In this document: positions 1 through 5,632 of the stretch, one piece after another
Numbering within the stretch: position 1 is the first letter of the stretch
Layout: each line of letters starts with the position of its first letter
Assembly (NCBI GenBank): GCA_944385305.1
Contig: CALWWS010000193.1
Coordinates: forward strand, 1 to 8,414
Source of the DNA: an uncultured Oscillospiraceae bacterium
GTDB taxonomy: Bacteria > Bacillota > Clostridia > Oscillospirales > Oscillospiraceae
Length of the DNA: 8,414 bases
Reading direction: 5' to 3'
Made by a program: the position numbers and the translations under genes
The notes under the pieces: model-generated
Told to the model about the DNA's origin: nothing
What the model saw: only the letters and a program-made list of their open reading frames with translations
Database searches by the model: none

Positions 1-85
1 CGGGAGTTTTGCAGAGTCGGACGGCTTAGGCCCCGTCGCGGAGGGCGCGGAGCGTGACAACTCCGGAGGAAAGGGGCCCGCCGGA

Positions 86-128
86 GGCATGACAAGAAAG
101 CGATCTTCTGCCAAGGCAACGTGGAAGA
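86..128 (+). repeat. Direct repeat copy 1 upstream of terS
   Basis: This is the first of two imperfect 43-bp direct repeats; the second is at 160-202, a 74-bp period. By hand alignment 39 of 43 positions match, including an identical 23-base left part and an identical right end reading AACGTGGAAGA. An inverted pair, CCGGAGGC (81-88) and GCCTCCGG (154-161), sits at the left border of each copy. The repeats may be a dispersed intergenic element of the host or a terminase recognition region. Neither can be shown here. Confidence 0.85.
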
Positions 129-159
129 GGCACAGGCCCCCCGGTTCGGCACCGCCTCC

Positions 160-202
160 GGCATGACAAGAAAGCGATCTTCCTCCAGGGTAACGTGGAA
201 GA
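160..202 (+). repeat. Direct repeat copy 2 upstream of terS
   Basis: This is the second copy of the 43-bp repeat, differing from the copy at 86-128 at four positions, all in the middle-right part. It starts with GGCATGACAAG and ends with AACGTGGAAGA. Each copy contains an ATG opening a reading frame that begins MTRKRSS. These frames then diverge and stop after 25 and 24 residues, so conservation of the DNA rather than of a protein is the simpler reading. Confidence 0.85.
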
Positions 203-243
203 TGCTCCGGGCCCGGCGGGTTGTGATGGAATGTTAGGCATAT

Positions 244-262
244 CCTGTGCTACCATATATAC
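244..262 (+). promoter_or_regulatory. Possible extended -10 promoter element before terS
   Basis: Inside the only AT-rich island of the region, TG-C-TACCAT (248-256) resembles an extended -10 box, matching four of six consensus bases after a TGn. TATATA follows at 256-261. No good -35 box lies 16-18 bases upstream; TTGTGA at 221-226 is too far away. The position, about 75 bases ahead of the first packaging gene, suits a late-operon promoter, but the match is weak. Confidence 0.22.
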
Positions 263-277
263 AGAAAAAAAGGACAG

Positions 278-304
278 GGCGCGCCCCCGGCCGGGGGGCG
301 CGCC
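278..304 (+). terminator. Perfect 11-bp GC hairpin, possible terminator or attenuator
   Basis: Positions 278-288 pair perfectly with 294-304 around a 5-base loop (289-293), giving a stem of G-C pairs only. On the + strand only three T residues follow (305-307), which is weak for an intrinsic terminator. On the - strand the stem is followed after about seven bases by a run of seven T (complement of the A tract at 265-271), also not ideal. It could end transcription from upstream, or act as a processing or attenuation structure in the leader of the packaging operon. The hairpin is certain as a sequence feature; its function is not. Confidence 0.4.
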
Positions 305-331
305 TTTGCGCCGGGGAGGGGCGAAGAGGAC

Positions 332-577
332 TTGGCGGGCAGAAAAACGGCCGGAAAGGTGGCCGGAAAAACCGAGGTGCTGGAGTACCTCACCGCCGTG
401 GTGCGGGGAGACTGCCCCGGCGGCGGCGAGGGGGGCGGCAAACCCCCCGACGGCAAGGACAGGCTGCGGGCCGCCGAGCTGCTGGGCAGGCACCTGGGCC
501 TGTTCGCCGAGCGGGGAGACGGACAGGCCGGAAGGGTGACCATTGTGGACGATGTGGGCCATGACAAGGATCTCTGA
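332..577 (+). CDS. Short terminase small subunit-like protein (TerS)
   Basis: This 81-residue protein begins at a TTG codon and is read as the DNA-recognition partner of TerL, which selects the phage packaging site. Residues 14-26 (TEVLEYLTAVVRG) and 42-60 (DRLRAAELLGRHLGLFAE) match the helical C-terminal part of Firmicutes phage small terminases. That region usually carries a conserved leucine-rich 'AAELLG...LF' helix and ends in a short V-I-x-D-D-V strand, here RVTIVDDV (68-75). The usual N-terminal helix-turn-helix DNA-binding domain of about 60-80 residues is absent, and no upstream frame supplies it. A purine-rich stretch (311-330) precedes the start. The gene overlaps terL by 17 bases. 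A Gly-rich linker (29-37) fills the middle. The role rests mainly on position and C-terminal similarity. The start is uncertain, with GTG at 359 as an alternative. Confidence 0.68.
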   Translation: MAGRKTAGKVAGKTEVLEYLTAVVRGDCPGGGEGGGKPPDGKDRLRAAELLGRHLGLFAERGDGQAGRVTIVDDVGHDKDL

Positions 578-1814
578 GTGCATCGCCCCACCCTTCCGCC
601 CCGTCCACGCCGCCGTGCGGGAGGGCGCCTACACCCACTTCTGGCTCCCCGGCGGGAGAGGGTCGGGCAAGTCCTCCTTCGTGGGCATCGAGCTGCCCCT
701 GTGCCTCATGCGGGACGCACAGGCGGGCAGGCGCACCCACGCCGTGGCCCTGCGCCGCTTCGGGGTCACCCTGCGGGAGTCGGTCTTCGCCCAGCTCCAG
801 TGGGGCATTGAGCGGCTGGGGGCGGCGGAGTTCTGGAGCGCCAGCCTCTCCCCCCTCGCCCTCACCTACCTGCCCACGGGACAGAAGATCCTCTTCCGGG
901 GGGCGGACGACCCGGTAAAGCTCAAGTCCCTCAAGGTGGACGGGGGCTACATCGCCTACGCCTGGTACGAGGAGGTGAGCGAGTTCGAGGGGGAGGAGAA
1001 AATCCGCTCCATCAACCAGTCCGTCATGCGGGGGGGCGAGCGCTTCGCCCTCTTCTACACCTTCAACCCGCCCCGGCGGCGGGGGGCCTGGTGCAACCGC
1101 CTGGTGGCCGAGGGGCGGGAGGGTACGCTGGTCACCCGCACCGACTACCGGGACATGCCCCCCCAGTGGCTGGGCCAGCCCTTCCTCCTGGAGGCCCGGC
1201 GGCTGGAGCGGGCCAGGCCCGAGCTCTACCAGCACGAGTACCTGGGCCTTGCCACCGGCACCGGAGGGGAGGTGTTCCCCAACCTGACCCTGCGGCCCAT
1301 TCCCGATGAGGAGATCGCCGGGTTTGACCGGATCTGCCGGGGGCTGGACTGGGGCTACGCCGCCGACCCCCTGGCCTACAACCAGTGCCACTACGACGCA
1401 AGACGGCGCAGGCTCTACCTCTACCGGGAGCTGCACTCCACCGGGCTGACCAACCGCCGCTGCGCCCAGCTGCTGCGCCCCTGGGTTGGGCCCAGAGACC
1501 GGATCGTGTGCGACAGCGCCGAGCCCAAGAGCATCGCCGAGCTGCGCGCCCACGGCCTGCGGGCGGTGGGGGCCAGGAAGGGGCCGGGCAGCGTGGAGTA
1601 CGGCATCCAGTGGCTCCAGGACCTGGAGGAGATTGTGATTGACCCCGCCCGCTGCCCCCACTCCGCCCGGGAGTTCACCGGCTACGAGCTGGAGCGGGAC
1701 GGGGCGGGGGAGTTCACCGGCGGCTTCCCCCAGAAGGACGACCACCACATTGACGCGGTGCGCTACGCCTGCGAGGGGCTCATGCTCCCCCCGGCGCTGG
1801 ACATCCTGCGATAA
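561..1814 (+). CDS. terL: Terminase large subunit (PBSX family), packaging ATPase and nuclease
   Basis: This 417-residue protein powers DNA packaging into the procapsid and cuts the concatemer. The N-terminal ATPase has a Walker A motif GGRGSGKS at residues 31-38, an acidic Walker B-like end AYAWYEE (132-138) and the coupling motif TFNPP (167-171). The C-terminal RNase H-like nuclease shows three acidic clusters: GLDWGYAADP (261-270, D263), CDSAEPKS (317-324, D318) and DDHHIDAVRYA (393-403, D398). Order and length fit the Terminase_3/PBSX-type family, and all key residues are intact. I chose ATG 561 because MTRIS...APPFRPVH matches the usual N-terminus of the family. A TTG at 543, with a Shine-Dalgarno-like AAGGGTGA before it, would add six residues. 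The overlap with the terS-like gene implies translational coupling. Confidence 0.95.
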   Translation: MTRISECIAPPFRPVHAAVREGAYTHFWLPGGRGSGKSSFVGIELPLCLMRDAQAGRRTHAVALRRFGVTLRESVFAQLQWGIERLGAAEFWSASLSPLALTYLPTGQKILFRGADDPVKLKSLKVDGGYIAYAWYEEVSEFEGEEKIRSINQSVMRGGERFALFYTFNPPRRRGAWCNRLVAEGREGTLVTRTDYRDMPPQWLGQPFLLEARRLERARPELYQHEYLGLATGTGGEVFPNLTLRPIPDEEIAGFDRICRGLDWGYAADPLAYNQCHYDARRRRLYLYRELHSTGLTNRRCAQLLRPWVGPRDRIVCDSAEPKSIAELRAHGLRAVGARKGPGSVEYGIQWLQDLEEIVIDPARCPHSAREFTGYELERDGAGEFTGGFPQKDDHHIDAVRYACEGLMLPPALDILR

Positions 1815-1822
1815 GGAGATGG
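1813..1822 (+). promoter_or_regulatory. Ribosome binding site deciding the portal start
   Basis: AAGGAGATGG overlaps the terL stop (TAA 1812-1814). An in-frame ATG at 1819 lies inside this motif with no spacer, so it cannot be served by it. The next ATG at 1831 is 8-12 bases downstream, a workable distance, and is therefore preferred. The two starts differ by only four residues. Confidence 0.6.
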
Positions 1823-1830
1823 AACAAATC

Positions 1831-3180
1831 ATGCCACAGATTACCCAGACCCAGCTGGTGAGCGCCGCCCTGGCCCACGGGGGGGCGGCTCCCATGACCA
1901 CGGCGGAGATTGTGGGGGAGGAGATCGCCCGCTTTCTCGCCTCCCCCAAGCGCAGGGAGATGGAGCGCGCCCGGGCCTACTACGCCAACCGCTCCGCCGT
2001 GCAGGACAAGCCGGACAACCTGCCCGGCCGCTCCAACGCCCGGATTGAGCACCCCATCTACCGCAAGCTGGTGGATCAGAAGGTGCGCTACCTCCTGGCA
2101 AGGCCGTGGAGCGTACAGTGCGCCAATCCCGACTACGCCGGGCACCTGAACGCCCTGTTTGACCGGCCCTTCCGCCGCATGCTCCAGACCCTGGGGCGGT
2201 GGTGCGTGGGCTGCGGGGTGGCCTGGATGCAGCCCTACATCGACGGGGAGGGACAGCTGCGCTTCCTCCCCGTGCCACCCTGGCAGCTCATCCCCCTGTG
2301 GGCCGACGGGGAGCGCACCCGGCTGGACGGGTTTATCCGCTTCTATGACCAGGAGGTCTACCGGGGCAAGGCGCCCGGCCGGATCACCCGGGCGGAGTTC
2401 TGGAGCGGGGAGGGGGTGGAGCGCTTCCTTTGCGCCGACGGCAGCGGCCGCTTTGTGCCCGAGGGAGAGCGTGCCCCCCACTTCACCCTGGACGGGCGGG
2501 GGTACAACTTCCGCAAGATCCCCCTGGTGTGGCTGCGCTACAACCCCGAGGAGCTGCCCCTGCTGCGCTTTGTGGGGGATCTCATTGACGACTACAACTG
2601 GCAGACCAGCGTCACCGCCGACGCCCTGCGGGACGTGGCCAAGTTCGTCTTCGTGCTGCGCAACTACGGCGGGGCCGACCTGGGGGAGTTCATGGAGGAT
2701 CTCCGCCGCAGCCTGGCGGTGAAGGTGGACGGGGACGGCGGGGTGGACAAGCTCCAGGCCGACCTGGACGTGACCGGGGCATTGGCCTTCCTGGACAAGC
2801 AGCGGCGGGATCTCTTCGAGTTCGCCTCCGCCGTGGATGTGCGCGACCCCGACCTGGGCACCGCCTCGGGCACCGCCCTGCACTTCCGGTACATGGACCT
2901 GGACGCGGACTGCGCCGACCTGGCCGACGAGCTGCGGGACGCCTTCGCCCGGCTCAAGCCCTTTGCCGACACCTGGCTGGCCGCCCGGGGGGCGGGTGAC
3001 TTCGCCGGGGAGGAGTTCACCCTGTGCTTCAACACCGATATGCCGGTGAACGAGGGCGAGGTGATCCAGAACCTGAACGCCAGCCGGGAGCTGCTCTCCC
3101 GGCGCACCCTGCTGGCCAATCACCCCTGGGTGGAGGATGTGGATAAGGAGCTGGAATTGCTGGAGGCGGAAGGGAAATAA
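1831..3180 (+). CDS. Phage portal protein (SPP1 gp6-like)
   Basis: At 449 residues this is the expected size for SPP1 gp6-type portals, which form the dodecameric ring at the unique head vertex through which DNA enters and to which the connector binds. Recognisable parts are the N-terminal helix with residues 43-51 (EMERARAYY), the segment RIEHPIYRKLVDQKVRYLLARP (71-92) typical of the wing/clip entry of this family, the LPVPPWQLIPLW segment (146-157) and the long C-terminal acidic region (356-449). The stem/crown helices are expected around 248-290 (LIDDYNWQTSVTADALRDVA). It follows terL directly, the conserved order TerS-TerL-portal. No SPP1 gp7/Mu F-like minor head gene follows it, which is a departure from SPP1 and PBSX. 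An upstream extension of the open frame to 1639 overlaps terL and is not coding. Confidence 0.92.
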   Translation: MPQITQTQLVSAALAHGGAAPMTTAEIVGEEIARFLASPKRREMERARAYYANRSAVQDKPDNLPGRSNARIEHPIYRKLVDQKVRYLLARPWSVQCANPDYAGHLNALFDRPFRRMLQTLGRWCVGCGVAWMQPYIDGEGQLRFLPVPPWQLIPLWADGERTRLDGFIRFYDQEVYRGKAPGRITRAEFWSGEGVERFLCADGSGRFVPEGERAPHFTLDGRGYNFRKIPLVWLRYNPEELPLLRFVGDLIDDYNWQTSVTADALRDVAKFVFVLRNYGGADLGEFMEDLRRSLAVKVDGDGGVDKLQADLDVTGALAFLDKQRRDLFEFASAVDVRDPDLGTASGTALHFRYMDLDADCADLADELRDAFARLKPFADTWLAARGAGDFAGEEFTLCFNTDMPVNEGEVIQNLNASRELLSRRTLLANHPWVEDVDKELELLEAEGK

Positions 3181-3184
3181 AATT

Positions 3185-3205
3185 GCGCCAAAAGGCGCTT
3201 TTTTT
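3185..3205 (+). terminator. Intrinsic-terminator-like hairpin after the portal gene
   Basis: GCGCC (3185-3189) pairs with GGCGC (3194-3198) around an AAAA loop, followed at once by seven T residues (3199-3205). This is the compact form of a rho-independent terminator. The stem is only five base pairs, so it may be leaky. It sits between portal and scaffold genes that should be co-transcribed, so partial termination that sets gene dosage, or 3' end protection of an upstream transcript, is likelier than full termination. Confidence 0.6.
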
Positions 3206-3221
3206 ATACCATTTTTGAGTT

Positions 3222-3230
3222 GGAGAGGAG
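3222..3230 (+). promoter_or_regulatory. Ribosome binding site of the scaffold gene
   Basis: GGAGAGGAG lies 9 bases ahead of the ATG at 3240 and is among the stronger sites in the window. It fixes the start of the scaffold-like gene after the terminator-like hairpin. No clear promoter is visible in the T-rich leader 3199-3221. Confidence 0.7.
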
Positions 3231-3239
3231 TGCTGAAGC

Positions 3240-3695
3240 ATGATTGGCGAGGACATTGCCGCCCTGCTGGGGGCGGAGCTGGCCGGACAGGTGGAGCAGG
3301 CCCTGGCGGGCCGGGGGGACGGCGGAGGCGACGTGGAGCTGGGCATTGTGAGCGACGGCTCCCACCTGCCCGCCCGGGCGGTGAAGCAGGCCCTGGTGCG
3401 GGCCGCCCTGGCCGGACAGGCCCACGACCCGGAGGACGTGCTCCCCCTGCTGGATCTGGACGGCCTGGGCCTGGACGGGGCGGGCAACCTCACCGGGGAT
3501 CTGGCCGGGATGGTGGAGGGGGTGCGGCGGGAGAAGCCCTACCTCTTCGCCGCCCCCGCCCTGCGGGGGGCCGCCCCCGCACAGCCCGCCGCCCCCGGGG
3601 GACAGCCCCCCCTCACCGGCGAGGAGCTGGGCAGGCTGTCCATGGAGGAGTACCGGAGATACCGCAACAGCGCCGGTGGATTTCCTGACGCATGA
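3240..3695 (+). CDS. Phage scaffolding-like protein (GP20-type)
   Basis: This 151-residue acidic protein lies between portal and major capsid genes, the usual place of a scaffold, which guides coat assembly and then leaves the procapsid. Two features resemble GP20-type scaffolds of Firmicutes phages. One is a central segment with alternating charge and the motif DLDGLGLDGAGNLTGDLAGMVEGVRREKPYLF, spread over 72-103. The other is a Pro/Ala/Gly-rich linker (104-125) ending in a C-terminal helix LSMEEYRRYR (133-142), a likely coat-binding tail. The usual long N-terminal coiled coil is reduced to a helix-rich first 60 residues, so the protein is short for the family. A protease is not visible, consistent with a P22-like coat that does not need cleavage. 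A decoration or minor structural protein is the alternative. Confidence 0.7.
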   Translation: MIGEDIAALLGAELAGQVEQALAGRGDGGGDVELGIVSDGSHLPARAVKQALVRAALAGQAHDPEDVLPLLDLDGLGLDGAGNLTGDLAGMVEGVRREKPYLFAAPALRGAAPAQPAAPGGQPPLTGEELGRLSMEEYRRYRNSAGGFPDA

Positions 3696-3770
3696 GCGCG
3701 GAGCGTGACATGTGAGCAGCCCCCAAGACAGACAGACCATTAAGTTTACATAAAAAAGGAGAGATGCAGC
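3696..3770 (+). other. Leader between scaffold and capsid genes
   Basis: This 75-base gap is the longest inside the operon. Its first 15 bases (3696-3710, GCGCGGAGCGTGACA) repeat exactly a segment at 45-59 upstream of terS. The rest is AT-richer and ends in AAAGGAGAG (3755-3763), a strong ribosome binding site 9-10 bases ahead of the capsid ATG, as expected for the most highly made protein. I see no clear -35/-10 pair. Confidence 0.6.
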
Positions 3771-4868
3771 ATGGCAAATACCTTTCTGACCCCTGAGGTG
3801 ATCGCCCGGGAGGCCCTGGTGGTGCTGGAGAACAACCTGGTGATGGCCAACCTGGTGCACCGGGACTACGCCGACGAGTTCGCCCGGGTGGGCGACACGG
3901 TGACCATCCGCCGCCCCGCCCGCTTCAACGCCAAGAACTTCACCGGCTCCATCGTCCGCCAGGACGCGGCCGAGACCGGGGTGAGCGTGAAGATCGACCG
4001 CCACCGGGACGTGTCCTTCGACGTGAGCGCCAAGGAGATGACCCTGGACATCCGGGACTTCTCCCAGCAGCTCATCGCTCCCGCCGTGCGGGCCATCGCC
4101 CAGGCGGTGGATGAGGATCTGCTCAACGAGGCGGCCAACATCTCCGCCAGCGTCACCGCCACGGAGGATCCCGCCGACCTGGCGGACATCGCCGCCCTCT
4201 CCCGCACCCTGGACGTGGCCAAGGCCCCCCTGGACATGCGGCGGCTGGTGCTCCACCCCCCCGACAAGTACCGCTACGCCCTCACCGACAACCTCTCCAA
4301 GGTGGCCTACGCCGGGGACGGGGAGACCCTGCGCAACGCACAGCTGGGCCGGATCTACTCCCTGGACACCTACATGGATCAGAACTGCCCCGACTCCCTG
4401 GCCGCCCAGAGCGGCACCGCCGCCGCCTTCCAGGTCACCGGCTCGGCGGGGGACACCACCGTGGCCCTCTCCGGCGTGGACGGGGCTTCCGCCACGGTGA
4501 AGAAGGGGGACGGCTTCATCCTGGACGGCTACCGCTACCGCTTCACCGAGGACAAGACCGCCTCCTCCGGCGCGGTGGCCGCCGTGGGCATTGACGCCGA
4601 GCTGGTGGCCGACTACGACGCGGCCACCGCCTACCCTGTGAACAAGCCCCACTCCCTGGCCTTCCACCGCAACGCCATCGCCCTGGTCACCCGGCCCCTG
4701 GCCCTGCCCATGGGCGCGGCCAAGGCCGCCATTGTCAGCCACAACGGCCTGGGTATCCGGGTGGTGTACGGCTACGACCAGGACACCAAGCGGGACACCG
4801 TGTCCCTGGACGTGATCTACGGCATCACCACCCTGGATCCCAGCCTGGCGGTCAAGCTGGTGGGCTGA
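3771..4868 (+). CDS. Major capsid protein, P22 coat (gene 5)-like
   Basis: This 365-residue protein is the shell subunit with an HK97-type fold. The N-terminal half contains the pattern GDTVTIRRPARFNAKN (41-56) followed by VSVKIDRHRDVSFDVSAKEMTL (71-92), characteristic of the P22 coat/gene 5-like family. A helix with IAPAVRAIAQAVDEDLL (102-118) fits the long spine helix. Residues about 219-290 (FQVTGSAGDTTVALSG...GDGFILDGYRYRF) form a beta-rich segment, suggestive of the inserted I-domain of P22-type coats or a small surface domain. The C-terminal strand pair (316-351, GAAKAAIVSHNGLGIRVVYGYD...) closes the P-domain. A strong ribosome binding site precedes it. No delta domain or cleavage site is evident, in line with scaffold-dependent, protease-free maturation. 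Confidence 0.9.
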   Translation: MANTFLTPEVIAREALVVLENNLVMANLVHRDYADEFARVGDTVTIRRPARFNAKNFTGSIVRQDAAETGVSVKIDRHRDVSFDVSAKEMTLDIRDFSQQLIAPAVRAIAQAVDEDLLNEAANISASVTATEDPADLADIAALSRTLDVAKAPLDMRRLVLHPPDKYRYALTDNLSKVAYAGDGETLRNAQLGRIYSLDTYMDQNCPDSLAAQSGTAAAFQVTGSAGDTTVALSGVDGASATVKKGDGFILDGYRYRFTEDKTASSGAVAAVGIDAELVADYDAATAYPVNKPHSLAFHRNAIALVTRPLALPMGAAKAAIVSHNGLGIRVVYGYDQDTKRDTVSLDVIYGITTLDPSLAVKLVG

Positions 4869-4869
4869 G

Positions 4870-5226
4870 ATGGACAGCGGCGAGAGGCTGGAGCGCCTGC
4901 GGGCCCTGCTGGGCCTGGAGGCGGGTGAGCGGGACGATGAGCTGGCCGACGCTCTGCTGGACATGGAGGCGGGAGTGCTGGCCTACCTGAATCTGGATAC
5001 CCTCCCCGCCGGGCTGGAGCGGGCCCTGGTGCTTATGACCGCCCAGGCCTGGCGGGGGCAGCCCCCCGGCAGCGCCTCCGCCGCCGGGGCGGTGAGCGCC
5101 GTCACCCGGGGGGATCTGTCGGTGAGCTTCGCAGGGAGCGCCTCGGACGCGGCCCAGCCCGGGGCGGGGGTCATCCCCGCCGGGTGGACGGGGCTGCTGG
5201 ACTGCTACCGGAGGCCCCGGCGGTGA
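4870..5226 (+). CDS. Head-tail connector protein (gp6/YqbG-like)
   Basis: This 118-residue protein starts one base after the capsid stop. Helical N-terminal residues 1-40 (ERLERLRALLGLE...DDELADALLDMEAGVLAYLNL) and a second helix 45-62 (LPAGLERALVLMTAQAWRG) match the small helical connectors that bind the underside of the portal ring after DNA filling. The family pattern is an N-terminal acidic helix, a short Leu/Pro turn and a helix ending near a Gly-rich region. The part after residue 63 is Gly/Ser/Ala-rich with a predicted beta strand (DLSVSFAG, 82-89) and a basic tail (CYRRPRR). It overlaps the next gene by four bases (GTGA). Gene order strongly supports the role. Confidence 0.78.
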   Translation: MDSGERLERLRALLGLEAGERDDELADALLDMEAGVLAYLNLDTLPAGLERALVLMTAQAWRGQPPGSASAAGAVSAVTRGDLSVSFAGSASDAAQPGAGVIPAGWTGLLDCYRRPRR

Positions 5227-5618
5227 GGGCGGCCCTGGAGGGGGCCGCCCCCGCCCTGCGGGAGGCCATGGAGGCCACCTACTTTGACGCCATGGTGCGC
5301 CTCACCCCCCGCTACGCCCTCCAGGGGGCGGCCACGGTCACCGGCTGGGAGCGGGGAGGGGAGAGTATCCCCTGCGCCTTCTCCCGCTCCGGGCGGCGGG
5401 GCCGCCTGGGCCGGGAGCGCAGCGGCCAGAGCGGCGGGGGCAACCTGCTGGACTACGACGCCCTCATCTTCTGCGCCCCCGAGGCGGAGATTGCCCCCGG
5501 CGACCGGGTGGCCCTCGCCCGCCCCGGCGGGGAGGAGCTGATCCTGGAGACGGTGGGCAGGCCGGTGGTCTACCCCACCCACCAGGAGATCGGCGTGCGG
5601 GAGCTGAATATTCTGTAA
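5223..5618 (+). CDS. Head closure / head-tail stopper-like protein
   Basis: This protein (131 residues) has no name I can fix with certainty. It lies between connector and tail terminator, where SPP1 gp16/YqbH-type stoppers reside, closing the channel after packaging. The C-terminal half fits such beta-barrel proteins: YDALIFCAPEAEIAPGDRVAL (78-98) and VGRPVVYPTHQEIGVREL (111-128) give the 'GD.V' turn and the ending H-x-E-x-x-V. A basic, flexible Gly/Arg-rich stretch (54-75, SRSGRRGRLGRERSGQSGGG) may be the loop that enters the channel. I chose the GTG at 5223 because it overlaps the connector stop as GTGA. ATG 5268, preceded by GGGAGG, would shorten it to 116 residues. The open frame extends to 5184 but that part overlaps the connector. 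Confidence 0.62.
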   Translation: MRAALEGAAPALREAMEATYFDAMVRLTPRYALQGAATVTGWERGGESIPCAFSRSGRRGRLGRERSGQSGGGNLLDYDALIFCAPEAEIAPGDRVALARPGGEELILETVGRPVVYPTHQEIGVRELNIL

Positions 5619-5632
5619 ATGAGGCTTGCGAG

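Larger units (their letters stand above)
1..331. other. Non-coding region upstream of the terminase genes
   Basis: I find no convincing gene in this stretch. The first part (1-240) is GC-rich and holds two related 43-bp direct repeats plus several copies of a degenerate motif ending in TGACA, at 50-59, 84-94 and 158-168. An AT-rich island (about 240-271) stands out against the GC-rich background, and a perfect GC hairpin follows at 278-304. Small ORFs exist (a start at 89 giving 25 residues, one at 163 giving 24 residues), but both lie inside the repeats and look incidental. An open frame at 2-166 could be the end of an upstream gene, but its composition is unconvincing. A gap before the packaging genes is a common place for a late promoter, a terminator of the preceding unit, or a pac/cos recognition site. 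Which of these applies cannot be settled from the sequence. Confidence 0.6.

Noticed and set aside
89..237. Two small ORFs starting MTRKRSS within the direct repeats
   Set aside because: Similarity is limited to the DNA repeat, their ends differ, and no ribosome binding site is convincing. The opposite strand is equally open across the repeats, so coding is not supported.
390..1949. Long - strand open frame (519 codons) opposite terL
   Set aside because: It mirrors the codon pattern of terL. In strongly GC-rich coding DNA stops are rare on the opposite strand, and the translation is Pro/Gly/Ala/Val-rich without any recognisable family pattern.
1780..3123. Long - strand open frame (447 codons) opposite the portal gene
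   Set aside because: Same explanation as for the other antisense frames; the portal frame itself is a clear family match.
3692..3715. Seven-codon ORF overlapping the scaffold stop as ATGA
   Set aside because: Too short to evaluate; the overlap is likely to be chance within the repeat motif.
3705..3752. GTGACA (3705-3710) as a -35 box for a capsid promoter
   Set aside because: It matches five of six consensus bases, but no acceptable -10 box lies 16-18 bases downstream. The AT-rich stretch at 3740-3757 is too far away.
3204..4964. Long - strand open frame (586 codons) opposite scaffold and capsid genes
   Set aside because: It spans two genes and the gap between them on the other strand and has low-complexity Gly/Val/His/Gln-rich translation, typical of a shadow frame.
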